A stretch of DNA of 64,000 bases from CAUZIZ01 sp965219855 (GTDB taxonomy: Bacteria > Acidobacteriota > UBA6911 > RPQK01 > JAJDTT01): the NCBI GenBank assembly GCA_965219855.1, contig CBDCOR010000031.1:122028-186027 (forward strand). Direction: 5' to 3'. The position numbers and the translations under genes are program-made. Below the pieces are notes generated by a model. That model had not been told where the DNA came from, did not search any database, and saw only the letters and a program-made list of their open reading frames with translations. This document shows, piece by piece, positions 7,290 to 16,402 of the stretch (within the stretch, counting starts at the first letter, position 1; the number at the start of each line of letters is the position of its first letter).

Positions 7290-9569
7290 TTACCTTCCTG
7301 ATAAGGACATTCTCTGATCGGAGCCGACACGGTCCTTCTGCCCCCCGGCGAGGGCGATCAAGAATGGATGGTCGGGGTCCGCATGGGATAGCAGCTTCGA
7401 CAGCTCTGCGTCGACTCTCTTTGCCGCTTCCTCACGGCCGGTTTGGCGATAAACATCTGCCAGCTGCAGGCGGAGTCTCATCCAGAATAGCGGCGCTGAT
7501 TCGTAGCCGCTGAAAGCGGCCTGAATCTTCTCACGGTGGTTGGAGTTCATCTCCAGGATCTGACGAGCTCTTTCCGGTTTGCCCTGTTCTAGCCAGATTT
7601 GAGCCAGCGACTCTACACCGAGATAGAGGGGCGACCTGAAGTCAACCTCATGGATGCCTTCTTCAAGTGCCTCAATCGCCTCCGCTGTCTGTCCTCTTGC
7701 CAGCGCCAGCGCCCCGTTCATGATTCTGATGGTCCCTCTCCGAGCGGTTTCACTGTCCTTGCTCGAACGATAGCGGGACAGGGCCTTCTCCCTCGCCTCC
7801 TCGGCCTGGCTGAGCAGTCCCAGCCGAGCCAGAAGGATAACGGTGACTGGGCTAGGTCGAACGAAGCTGTCGTGCAAGGCTCTGCGAAGTGCCTTCTCGT
7901 CTTCTCGAACAAGGGCTACTCCAGCCAGTGCTTGCTGTATGATATCGACCTTGGCCGTGCTGAACCGGTTAAGGAGCTGCTCTCCTGCACGAAGTCTTCC
8001 CATGGTGAGATAGGCGATGGCCACCCGGTGGCCGAAACGGGAGATTCCACCTTCAGGACGTGACTCGAGTGTCTGGGCCACCCGGTCGACCTCTCGCAAG
8101 GCCGTCTCTGGACTCCCCTCCAACCACTGTCTGTAAGCGGGAAAGAGCTCAACCCAAGCGGCCCAGTCAGCCCGGATCTCCGCTCCAGCCGACATCAACT
8201 CCCGAGCCCGGTCCACCAACTTCTGGGCCTGTGGCAGGTTGTCCCAGTACGCGGACCAGAAAGCACCAACCGCTTGGATACGCGCGTTGTCAGGACGCAG
8301 TTCGGCCCGGCGAGCAGCGTATTGGTATACCTTCGCGATCCAAGCGTCTCTCCGATAGGCTTTCCGGGACCAGTGGTGGATCAGATTAGCCAGGGCAAAT
8401 TCATGATTCGGATTCAGGGCAAGCAGCGCCTCGTAGTGTTCTGCCGCCTTGTCTCGTTCCCCCTGCAGGTCGTAATAGCTGCCCAAGATCCACTGGCGCT
8501 CTTCTTCGCTGCTCTTGTCGGCGAACTCGAAGGCTCGATTCAGATGGTGGGAGAACTGCCTACGGCTCTCGACCGTACTGCGCAAGGCCCAAGCCAAATG
8601 AATGTGGGCCACTGCCAGCTCTGGATCTTCCTTCAGTGCCTCCCGCAGGAATGGGAGCATCCTTTCTGGACGCCCAGAGTGCCAGTTCTCGACTGCCTTG
8701 GAGTAGAGGTGCAGAGCTCGCAGGCGGGACGGCGTCAGTCCCTCCCCGATGCCCTCTCCTGGTTGGTACCCGCCCGTTTCTTCTCCCAGCGACTCACGCA
8801 CCCAGTAGGAGAGGGAGCGCAGCGCGGGCAGTACCTGTTGGCTACTCGGGACCTCCTCCCGGTTTGTGGCCAGGACGGCTCCCGAGACTGGGCCAACCAG
8901 CTCAACCTGCAGGCGATAGCCCGACCTCAGCTTATCCAGGCTTCCCGCCACAATGGCAGCGATGTTTCCGGCTCGGAGGCAGATTTCCCGTGCCAGCTTC
9001 CGGTCGATGGGCGACTCGACAGGCTTCTTCATCAACCTGAGGCTGTCCTGAATCCGCTCGTGCGAAAGGACCCCCACCAGGGACGACTCTGCAAGCTCCT
9101 GCTCCAACAGGTATTCTAGCGTGCCGTCGAAGACAGACTCCCCGGTGCGGTTGTCCAGTCGAGTGAGCAGGACCCAACCGGGCTCCGTGAAGTCCAGGGC
9201 TTTCGTTTGTGTCTTCAAGACTTTGGGGACAAACCACCAGAGGAGGCCGACAAGTAGAACCAACGTGGTCGCCACAACCCAGCGACTGGTTGGCTTTCTG
9301 GTGCTGTTGGCTAGAGAAGAGCTGCCAGGCGGCTGCAAGCCTGAGTCCCGGCGTGACAACCAGGCGCCGATCTCTGAACGGTAGGCATAGACCGAGCCAC
9401 GGCTCTGGTGGATCTGACGGTGAATCGGCAACCCTTCATGCTTCTCCCAACGCTGCACCGTAGTCAGAGTCCGCCCCAAATAGGCCGCAATCTCCTTCCA
9501 GGAATCTAGCAGTTCCTCTTTCCGCTCCCCTGCGTGAGGAGGCTCTGGTGCTCCGCTGAATGAGCTCAT
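7290..9569 (-). CDS. HTH-TPR transmembrane regulator
   Basis: A 759-residue protein. Residues about 20-75 form a MerR/excisionase-like DNA-binding domain (SWKEIAAYLGRTLTTVQRWE). One membrane helix (about 98-115, VVATTLVLLVGLLWWFVP) follows. Next is a FlgO/TolB-like domain (VGVLSHERIQDSLRLM, IVAGSLDKLRSGYRLQVEL). The last 450 residues are TPR-like (ALNPNHEFALANLIHHW and others). This architecture is characteristic of Acidobacteriota, where such genes are greatly expanded. It is convergent with dnaE2 and monocistronic. Regulatory targets are unknown. Confidence 0.85.
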   Translation of the reverse strand: MSSFSGAPEPPHAGERKEELLDSWKEIAAYLGRTLTTVQRWEKHEGLPIHRQIHQSRGSVYAYRSEIGAWLSRRDSGLQPPGSSSLANSTRKPTSRWVVATTLVLLVGLLWWFVPKVLKTQTKALDFTEPGWVLLTRLDNRTGESVFDGTLEYLLEQELAESSLVGVLSHERIQDSLRLMKKPVESPIDRKLAREICLRAGNIAAIVAGSLDKLRSGYRLQVELVGPVSGAVLATNREEVPSSQQVLPALRSLSYWVRESLGEETGGYQPGEGIGEGLTPSRLRALHLYSKAVENWHSGRPERMLPFLREALKEDPELAVAHIHLAWALRSTVESRRQFSHHLNRAFEFADKSSEEERQWILGSYYDLQGERDKAAEHYEALLALNPNHEFALANLIHHWSRKAYRRDAWIAKVYQYAARRAELRPDNARIQAVGAFWSAYWDNLPQAQKLVDRARELMSAGAEIRADWAAWVELFPAYRQWLEGSPETALREVDRVAQTLESRPEGGISRFGHRVAIAYLTMGRLRAGEQLLNRFSTAKVDIIQQALAGVALVREDEKALRRALHDSFVRPSPVTVILLARLGLLSQAEEAREKALSRYRSSKDSETARRGTIRIMNGALALARGQTAEAIEALEEGIHEVDFRSPLYLGVESLAQIWLEQGKPERARQILEMNSNHREKIQAAFSGYESAPLFWMRLRLQLADVYRQTGREEAAKRVDAELSKLLSHADPDHPFLIALAGGQKDRVGSDQRMSLSGR

Positions 9570-9773
9570 ACGACGCCGATTGTATAGAAGTGCCTGGGTC
9601 TGGCCAATCTGAAGACACCATTAGAGCACATTACGCACCATTAGACGTTATCCCGCCCCATGCCCCTTGCGGTTGGCCCGGGCTGGCTGCTGGAGTGGAC
9701 AGCGAACGCAGGGAGCGCAGCCTCAGAGCCATGGCGTTGATGCTAGGACCGCACCGATCGGAAGGAAGGCTCG

Positions 9774-9971
9774 ATGGAATACTCACGAGGCCAGAAGGGA
9801 CTTCGGATGCACCCGTCGCATCTGGCGTTTCGTTCGGCAGTCAGGGAGGTGGGCCGACAAGTAACAGAGCACGACAACTTGAAGAGGGTGGGATGGTTTC
9901 TGCTGTTTCTTCTCCTCTTCCTATTTGTCATCGCCACAGCGGTCGGTACTAGCGGGGGTAGGGTGTCGTGA
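9774..9971 (+). CDS. possible small membrane protein
   Basis: A 65-residue reading frame with one strong hydrophobic helix near its C-terminus (WFLLFLLLFLFVIATAVG), preceded by charged residues. A purine-rich GGAAGG lies a few bases before the ATG. It sits in the 450-base gap between the divergent HTH-TPR gene and the MopE-like gene, and I see no other gene there. No family recognised; it could be a chance reading frame. Confidence 0.35.
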   Translation: MEYSRGQKGLRMHPSHLAFRSAVREVGRQVTEHDNLKRVGWFLLFLLLFLFVIATAVGTSGGRVS

Positions 9972-10017
9972 CCGAAGCGGGGTTTTGAAGAGACGATTCA
10001 GCAAAAGGAGGAAAAAG

Positions 10018-10857
10018 ATGAAGTATCCCAACGTTTTTCAGAGAAGCCCACTGGGGTCGAGAGCATGGATGCCCGCGCTCTGTCTCCTGGGTGTTGCCCT
10101 TCTGATTGGCACACCAGCGAAGGCCCCACCGAACTGCGACAAGGATGGTGATGGATTTGAGAAGGCAGGCGGCCAGTGTGGCGCGCTTCCAATTGACTGT
10201 AACGACAATAACGAATTCATCTTCCCGGATGCCGAAGAGATGTGCGACGGCGTCGCCAACGACTGTGATGGCATGATTGATGAAGGATGTAGCGGCGGTG
10301 GTGGAACCTTCACCGCGATAGCCACCGTTACCCAGACCTTCCTCGGGGGATGTGCCAGGACCGACATCTACGCTCTCAGCGGCTGCACCACGAATAACAC
10401 CCGGAATGAGTGCACCGGAATACTCCGGACAAGTGGAGATCCAGCGGGGACCTGTGGTCCAGCTCCAGCTGCGTCAGGAGAGATGCAAACCGGGCTCTGG
10501 GATGTTTCCTTTCAGGGTACCTATCCGGATGTAAATCCCATCACGAACGTGACCCGGTTCTATACTCGACAGTTTGCGACCAGCTTTGCCTCCACCACCC
10601 TGGCCACGAATGACTATGGCCAGGGTCGCAATCCGAAGCTGCTGGGGGCTGAGCCCTGCGCCAGCGTGGACGCCTTTGGTGACCCGGTATCGAATCCGGT
10701 CCTACCCCTTGATTCTGGTGAGACCTTTCGGGTGGCGTGCGACGCGGCTCTCGTAACCGAGTCGAGCCTCAACCTGCGCAAGGGAGGTGGCTTTCTGGAC
10801 GAGCACCTGCTGACGCTCGATAAGCTCAACATCGCGGTGACCCGAGACAATCCGTGA
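10018..10857 (+). CDS. secreted protein with MopE-like metal-binding motif
   Basis: About 279 residues. The ATG at 10018 follows AGGAGGAAAAAG and starts a classical signal peptide (LCLLGVALLIGTPAKA). The mature N-terminus carries the MopE-type repeat: DKDGDGF, DCNDNNEFIFPDAEEMCDG, NDCDGMIDEGC. This is a calcium- or metal-binding, cysteine-paired motif. The rest is cysteine-rich without a family I recognise. The stop overlaps the GTG of the next gene, so it is probably co-expressed with the POTRA-like protein. Exported or surface-located; function unknown. Confidence 0.7.
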   Translation: MKYPNVFQRSPLGSRAWMPALCLLGVALLIGTPAKAPPNCDKDGDGFEKAGGQCGALPIDCNDNNEFIFPDAEEMCDGVANDCDGMIDEGCSGGGGTFTAIATVTQTFLGGCARTDIYALSGCTTNNTRNECTGILRTSGDPAGTCGPAPAASGEMQTGLWDVSFQGTYPDVNPITNVTRFYTRQFATSFASTTLATNDYGQGRNPKLLGAEPCASVDAFGDPVSNPVLPLDSGETFRVACDAALVTESSLNLRKGGGFLDEHLLTLDKLNIAVTRDNP

Positions 10858-11705
10858 TCATCGAGCCCCTACGCGAAGTGAGTGGAAAGGGATCCATTAG
10901 TCTTGTCCGCTCTATTCGGAGTCGAAACTTAGTGCATCGTCCCAGCAGAGCAAGCTGGGTTCTCCTAGTCCTGACAGCGGCACTCGTCTTCTTCTGGGCC
11001 CCCAGTTTCGGGGAAGAAACAAATCCAGAGCCTCAGAAGAGTCCAGCCGCTCCGGGCGGCGAGCCCCGCACCACTGTCGTAAGTGCCGATGGGAGTAAAG
11101 CCCTGGAGGCCGAAGGAGAAGAAAGTCCTCTGGAGGGGAAATCCTTGACGCTGCCTCCGATGTCTGCCCAGAAACGGACGCTGGATGGGGCGTCCTCTGG
11201 CTGGGTCGGTGACGTCTTCCTTCGGATCTCCGGAAACGAATCCTTCCCAAACCACCAGATCCTGGGCACGCTCGCCCTTCCCCGATCCAACGACGGCCGT
11301 CAGCTAGGGCGGACCATCGAGGGACACATCCGAAGCTTCTACCGAGATGCGGGTTTTGCACGGGTCCGGGTGACAGCAGCGCTATCTGCCTCAGAACCTT
11401 TCATTTTGGACGTCGAGATCCGGGAAGGTCGCGTTCTCTTCTATGCGGGACTGGAGCTGGAGGGGGTCAACGCAGTTTCCCATGCCGAGGTGGCCTCCCT
11501 CTATCCAGGGCCGGGAGGCCTGGTCGACTGGGATCGAATCCGGGACGCGAATATCTCGCTCAGGCAGAAATACCATGACATGGGATTCGCCGGCGTGATC
11601 GTCAGCGGCAAGGGAATCGTCTCGCCTCTGTCCAGCCAGCTGCGCTACCGGGTCCGGGTGGTGACAGGCGTCCATCCGGTAGCGCGAAGGCCGGCCGGAC
11701 GCTAG
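10854..11705 (+). CDS. membrane-anchored protein with POTRA-like domains
   Basis: A 283-residue protein starting at a GTG that overlaps the preceding stop codon. A single hydrophobic segment (about residues 35-52, WVLLVLTAALVFFWAPSFG) acts as signal or anchor. After a low-complexity Pro/Glu linker come two POTRA-like units: LRISGNESFPNHQILGTLAL with HIRSFYRDAGFARVRVTAA, and LELEGVNAVSHAEVASLYPG with LRQKYHDMGFAGVIVSG. Such domains occur in BamA/TamA/ShlB outer-membrane assembly proteins, but no beta-barrel follows here. It may be a periplasmic adaptor for the MopE-like protein upstream. Function is inferred from fold resemblance only. Confidence 0.65.
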   Translation: MIIEPLREVSGKGSISLVRSIRSRNLVHRPSRASWVLLVLTAALVFFWAPSFGEETNPEPQKSPAAPGGEPRTTVVSADGSKALEAEGEESPLEGKSLTLPPMSAQKRTLDGASSGWVGDVFLRISGNESFPNHQILGTLALPRSNDGRQLGRTIEGHIRSFYRDAGFARVRVTAALSASEPFILDVEIREGRVLFYAGLELEGVNAVSHAEVASLYPGPGGLVDWDRIRDANISLRQKYHDMGFAGVIVSGKGIVSPLSSQLRYRVRVVTGVHPVARRPAGR

Positions 11706-11766
11706 ATCCAACCAATGCAATTACTGGATACGACCGGTCCACCTCGGACCAAACAGGAGTACTAAA

Positions 11767-13238
11767 ATGAGAAGGAAGATCACATTGGAACCCACTTTGC
11801 CTTCAGGGATGACCGCCCGCTCGGTCGGATCGGGCTGGAGCCTTGTTCTGCTTGCTCTGATCGGCGGTATGACCCAACTCGAGGCTCAGCCCGCGTATCG
11901 GGTCAAAGACATCAACACGGAATCGTCGAGTGCCAGCTCGAGTCCTCGTGATTTGGTCGACGCGGGAGGCCTGCTCTTTTTCACGGCTAGATCCAAATCT
12001 ACCTTCGGCCCTCAGCTCTGGAGAAGTGACGGAACGGAGAACGGAACCATTCTGTTGTGGGAAAACCCGTTTGAGACCAGCCCAAATCTGCAAGGACTGG
12101 AAGCGGTTGGAAGTACACTCTTTTTCTTTGTGGGGACAAGAGGAGACCTTTGGAAGAGCGACGGTACGCCCGCAGGAACCGTACTGGTGAAATCAGACGT
12201 CTCAGATTCGGGGGAAACACCTATCGCCGTTGATGGCACGTTGTTCTTCGTCGATGCCGACCGACTATTCCTCTGGGTCAGCGACGGGACCGAAGCGGGC
12301 ACGGAGCCTATCTTCGGAGAAGCAGGCTGCTTCATCGATAAAAATAGCCTTGCCAATGTGGTGGAGCCCTGTTCTTTACTGCTTCCTGCGGGGGGAGCAA
12401 TGGTTTGTGGGAAAGCAACGGGAAGGCGGTCGGCACAAAGCTCGTCACAGACAATGATCAGATTGGAGTCATTGTAAGCCGTGAGTTGACAAACTCAAAT
12501 GGGACACTCTTTTTCTCGAACGATGACGGAACAAACGGCCGGGAGCTATGGAAGAGCAACGGGACAGTTCCAGGAACACAGCAGGTCGATGATATCAACC
12601 CAAGCGGTTCATCCCATCCAACCTATCTGACTGAGGTCAACAATGTTCTCTTTTTCACAGCTCAGGACGACACGGGTGACCGCGAGCTGTACAGGAGTGA
12701 CGGGACCGTCTTGGGCACCTTCAGGGTGATGAACATCAATACAAGCGGGTCCTCCAATCCGGCAGGCCTGACCGACGTCAACGGCATCCTCTACTTCACG
12801 GCCTATGACGGTACCCTTATTGAAACCTGGAAGAGCGACCCAATCTCCAGGGTCACGGAGCGACTGCCCGCTGGCTCGCCTGCAGGCGGAGGCTTCACGG
12901 CGGCTGCCGATGGGAGCGTCCTCTTCGGTGGATCAATCGGAGGTGACAACGAACTGTGGACATACGACGGAATGGACACGATCAAAATCAGCATCAACCC
13001 CGCTGCATCGTCGAATCCCCACTCTCTGTCCCGATCGGGCGCCTCGGTATTCTTCGTCGCCGATGACGGTACGACTGGGCGTGAGCTGTGGAAGAGTGGT
13101 GGGACCGATGCGCTTCCCGAGCGCCCCGAGGGTGGGGAGCGTATGAGCAGGAAAGCGTGTCTTGCTGCCATGCGCAAGGCTCCGCTGCGCTCGAGGATAG
13201 GATGGGAGCAGCTGAGGCAGATCACGCGTGAGCCATGA
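11767..13238 (+). pseudogene. ELWxxDGT-repeat secreted protein, frameshifted and fused to an antitoxin-like tail
   Basis: The protein starts with a signal peptide (WSLVLLALIGGMTQLEAQ) and then carries repeated LFF..-LW(K/R)SDGT-.GT units of the ELWxxDGT family. The frame breaks at about 12355-12365. In one frame the text reads NSLANVVEPCSL; in the +1 frame the expected LFFTASCGGSNGLWESNG resumes. A single missing G explains this. The repeats stop abruptly at GRELWKSGGTDA. They are followed by an unrelated basic tail (MSRKACLAAMRKAPLRSRIG) whose stop overlaps the start of vapC. The tail looks like the end of a VapB-type antitoxin gene, so two genes seem to have been fused by a deletion. The frameshift may also be a sequencing error. 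Confidence 0.7.
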
Positions 13239-13651
13239 TTCTACTGGACACGAACGTCCTGATCTACGCCTTCGACCCTGGCTCTCCCTACAGTCGCTGG
13301 TCGCGTGAAACCATCGCAGAGGCCGTGGCTGGCGACGGTGCGGCGATCAACGCTGTCAGTCTTGCCGAGCTATGCGTGGGAGACGAAGAGCCGGAGACTG
13401 TCGCCGACCGCATTCGCGGATGGGGCGTCGAGATCCTTGATGTGCCCGTAGCAGCCGCTGACACCTGTGCCAAGGCCTACCGCCGCTATCGGGAGCGACG
13501 GTCTTCTCAGAGCAGAAAGGACGCGCCCACCATGCCGCTGCCAGACTTCTTTATCGGTGCACATGCCAAGATCATGTCGTGGGACCTGGCTACCGTCGCT
13601 CGAGGCCGCTTCCACACCTACTTCCCCACGGTCCGTCTCAGGACGCCCTAG
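13235..13651 (+). CDS. vapC: PIN-domain VapC-like ribonuclease toxin
   Basis: A 138-residue PIN domain. The first catalytic aspartate lies in MILLDTNVLIYAF, the acidic AVSLAELCVGDEE follows mid-protein, and LPDFFIGAHAKI supplies the C-terminal aspartate. PIN toxins cleave RNA and are neutralised by a VapB antitoxin encoded just upstream. The start overlaps the previous stop (ATGA), the usual VapBC coupling. However, the upstream frame is only a short antitoxin-like remnant fused to an ELWxxDGT protein, so this is either an orphan toxin or one restrained by an unusual partner. Confidence 0.8.
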   Translation: MILLDTNVLIYAFDPGSPYSRWSRETIAEAVAGDGAAINAVSLAELCVGDEEPETVADRIRGWGVEILDVPVAAADTCAKAYRRYRERRSSQSRKDAPTMPLPDFFIGAHAKIMSWDLATVARGRFHTYFPTVRLRTP

Positions 13652-13674
13652 TTGCTGCTACCCCACATCTCCTT

Positions 13675-13720
13675 GACCTTGGCTATCAGGCCTCCCAGAC
13701 CTTGGCTATCAGGCCTCCCA
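13675..13720 (+). repeat. two exact 23-base tandem units
   Basis: The unit GACCTTGGCTATCAGGCCTC + CCA occurs twice in a row without a mismatch, between the vapC stop and the convergent dehydrogenase remnant. No function is evident. Confidence 0.9.
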
Positions 13721-13786
13721 CACCCTTGCAGCTTCAGGTTGCTTCGGGCTCGTCGGCGATGCAGATAGACCGGGAAGGAATCCTGC

Positions 13787-14799
13787 TCAGGCATCGCCGG
13801 CTGGAAGGCGAGGAGCCAGGCGGTAGCGTACCTCTGGATTCACCAGCGACATGGGCCAGGCTCCCTTGAGGATGCGGGCAGCCTCCTGACCCAGGATCTG
13901 GAAGCCCCGGGCCAAAACCTGCTCGAACAGCCCAGCCGTATGGGGAGTCAGTATCACGTTGTCGGGGTCGAGTAGGGGGCTGTCGACTGGGAGTGGTTCC
14001 TGCTGGAATACGTCCAGACCGGCCCCCGCGATCGAACCCTCTTTCAGGGCGGTCACGAGTGCCGCCTCGTCCAGCGTCTGGCCCCGGCCCGTGTTGATCA
14101 AAAACGCGGTAGGCTTCATCGCCTGGAAGAAGCTCTTTCCCACCATGCCTCGAGTCCCGGCGTTCAAGGGTACATGCAGGGAGACAAAGTCGGAGCGGGC
14201 CGCGAGCTTCTCGAGGTCGTCCACCAGTTCGACGCGTACTCCTGGGCGATCCAGGGAGGAAGATAGGGGTCATGGACGATCACACCCAGACTTAGGGCCC
14301 TGGCCTTGGGTGCCACGGCCCGGCCGATGACCCCCAGACCGACCAGACCCAAGACCTGGCCTTCGATGGGGGGGATCGGGGGAAGCTCGGCCAGGGCGCC
14401 GTCCTGCCACTGCCGTGCCCGCACGAGGCGGTCGAGGCGCACCAGCTGTCGAGCGCATGCCAGCAGCATGACGGTGTGATTAGAGACTTCCTCGGTGCAA
14501 AAACCGGGCGTGTTGACCACCACGATCCCTTTCCGGGTCGCCGCCTCGCAGTCGATCTGATCGTAGGCATGTCCCAGACTCACAATGCCCTGGGCAAGGT
14601 CGATCTCCTGGATGACCGACTCTGGTAACGGGACTCCAACGTCGATGATCAGATCCGAACCCTTTACAGCCCGAATGGTCTCCTCCGGGTCCCGGCAAAC
14701 CAGAGACCGGATCCCGTAGTCCATTCCTGCGAGCTCTGCCTCCAGAGGAGATGTGTCCAAGCTGTTCTTGGAGATAAGGACGAGGCGATGGCGTGCCAT
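13787..14799 (-). pseudogene. D-isomer specific 2-hydroxyacid dehydrogenase, frameshifted
   Basis: Two frames together make a full-length enzyme of about 330 residues. The first (14799 to about 14240) holds the substrate-binding start and the NAD-binding LGLVGLGVIGRAVAPKA. The second (to 13787) holds SDFVSLHVPLNAGTRGMVG, the catalytic-region LINTGRGQTLDEAALVTAL, DVFQQEPLP and the histidine motif ILTPHTAGL. The break is after WIAQEY: one missing G near 14240 would restore EYGVELVDDLEK. The family reduces 2-oxoacids (phosphoglycerate, glyoxylate and related substrates); the substrate here is not determinable. It is a recent pseudogene or a sequencing error. Confidence 0.8.
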
Positions 14800-14968
14800 G
14801 AAATCCTCCTAGTGTATGACCGATGGTACTCCGGCCTCCGAGGCGGATCAATTCGGGCCAGTTTAACTTCGCACCCGATCCCCGAAAAATCAGTGTCCAG
14901 GGAACCACGGATATTCAACCCTGGACTCTTTTACTGTAAGCTGAAGACCCATTCAGGAGGTTTATCGA

Positions 14969-15457
14969 ATGACAGTTTCTCCCGCGGATTTCAGGAAAAT
15001 AATAGGGAACTTCGCCACCGGCGTTACCGTCGTCACTACCCAGACCCAGGATGGCAGTCCCTATGGGCTCACGGTCAACTCCTTTACCTCGGTCTCGTTG
15101 GACCCGATCCTCATCCTGGTCTGTCTGGACAATCGTCTCAGTGGCCTCGATGCTTTTTCCGAGAACGGTAAATTTGCCGTCAATATCCTCTCGGAGGACC
15201 AGAAGGGTATCTGTGAGCACTTTGCAACACGCGGGACCGATCGCTCTGCCGCCGATTACGTTACGGGCGAAACCGGGGTTCCGGTCCTGAAAGGCACGCT
15301 GGCACGGATGGAGTGCGAAGTCACCGCAATTCATCCTGGCGGGGATCACAAGGTCCTGATAGGCGAGGTAAAGTCGGCTGAAGTGGCACCCGGAAGAGAA
15401 GACGAAGCCCCCCTGCTCTTCTTCCGGGGCGGCTATCACCAATTGAGCGCCTCGTAG
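14969..15457 (+). CDS. flavin reductase family protein (FMN-binding split barrel)
   Basis: A 162-residue protein with the HpaC/flavin-reductase signature: FRKIIGNFATGVTVVTTQ, LTVNSFTSVSLDPILILVCL, FAVNILSEDQ and a late LLFFRGGYHQL. Members use NAD(P)H to reduce FMN or FAD, often for a monooxygenase partner. No monooxygenase lies nearby. A strong Shine-Dalgarno AGGAGG precedes the ATG. The gene is divergent from the dehydrogenase remnant across a 170-base gap that probably holds both promoters. Confidence 0.85.
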   Translation: MTVSPADFRKIIGNFATGVTVVTTQTQDGSPYGLTVNSFTSVSLDPILILVCLDNRLSGLDAFSENGKFAVNILSEDQKGICEHFATRGTDRSAADYVTGETGVPVLKGTLARMECEVTAIHPGGDHKVLIGEVKSAEVAPGREDEAPLLFFRGGYHQLSAS

Positions 15458-15510
15458 GAAGGAATACTGTACCGGCTGTCCCCGGCCTATCCCGCATTTC
15501 TCATCGCTAG

Positions 15511-15546
15511 TCTACTGCGTCGCCGCAATCACCCGCCCTGGCTGCG
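15511..15546 (+). repeat. fragment related to the MITE at 43448-43628
   Basis: About 36 bases (starting TCTACTGCGTCGCCGCAATC) match the left interior of the 43.4-kb MITE with roughly seven differences. The terminal inverted repeats are absent. It lies just left of the first IS21 element. Confidence 0.5.
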
Positions 15547-15646
15547 TATTCCGGTGAAACCGGCCACCGAATCCGGAGCAAACCGGCCGGGTCGGAGCGA
15601 AGCGACGCCGGAGGTTGATAATCATCTCCGAAGTGGCCGGTTTGAG

Positions 15647-16402
15647 TCAATCCACAGGAGTCTCTTGGGTTGAGAACACATCATCTCGTCTCTCCTTTCC
15701 TGAGTGAGTTGCTGAGGCAAAGCTTGCTTCAGCAGAGTGTTGTTTCCATTGTTGCCTCAGAGTCTTCAGGCGACTCCTGAGATAATCCCAGTATTGATCG
15801 GAGACAGGTTGTTGTCTCACTTCCTGGATTAGAGGTTCGAAGTAGCTCAGGGAAGTGATCGGTCCACCGGTGTGGCCGTTGAGCCAGGCGACGTGCTTGC
15901 GGGCGCAGCCGAGAAGCAGGGCCTGCTCGATCTGCCGCAAGGACAGGCCCTGGCGGTAGAGGCGAGCGGCCAGCTGCCGATCGGCCGGGGAGAAGGAGCA
16001 CTGAACGCCAGGGGCATCGAGCAGCAGACAGGCCACCTGATCGAGGTATTGGGATTCGGCCGCTTCGGGCTCCTGGACGAGGGATCTTTGGTAGGGCCAG
16101 AAGGCCTCGCTGATCTGGATGTGAGTGCGCTCGTGTTGATTGCGAGCGAGGCTGAGCTGAACTAGACCTCGGGACTGGAGTTCTCCCAGGTAGGTGAACA
16201 GGGAGCGGCGAGATTTGCGCAAGGCCGGAGCCAACTGGGTAGGCGAGACGGTCAGTTCGCCGGTGCAGCGATCCGCTTTCAGGCACAGATAGACAAAGAG
16301 TTTGAAGGCGCCGTCGCTGACGCTCTCCATCGCCTGTAGCAACGGAGCACCGGCGGCGGCGAACCAGCCACCTTGGACTTTCAACTGCGGTGTTGGACTC
16401 AT
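15647..16402 (-). CDS. helix-turn-helix accessory protein inside the IS21 element
   Basis: A 251-residue protein whose start overlaps the istB stop by four bases (ATGA), so it is the third gene of the transposition operon. Residues about 20-80 look like a winged helix (MESVSDGAFKLFVYLCLKAD, LAPALRKSRRSLFTYLGELQ, GLVQLSL). The middle (LAARLYRQGLSLRQIEQALL) could be a second helix-turn-helix. The overall feel is that of plasmid replication or DnaD-like regulators. Most IS21 elements encode only istA and istB, so this is an extra passenger or regulator. Function is inferred only. Confidence 0.6.
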   Translation of the reverse strand: MSPTPQLKVQGGWFAAAGAPLLQAMESVSDGAFKLFVYLCLKADRCTGELTVSPTQLAPALRKSRRSLFTYLGELQSRGLVQLSLARNQHERTHIQISEAFWPYQRSLVQEPEAAESQYLDQVACLLLDAPGVQCSFSPADRQLAARLYRQGLSLRQIEQALLLGCARKHVAWLNGHTGGPITSLSYFEPLIQEVRQQPVSDQYWDYLRSRLKTLRQQWKQHSAEASFASATHSGKERRDDVFSTQETPVD

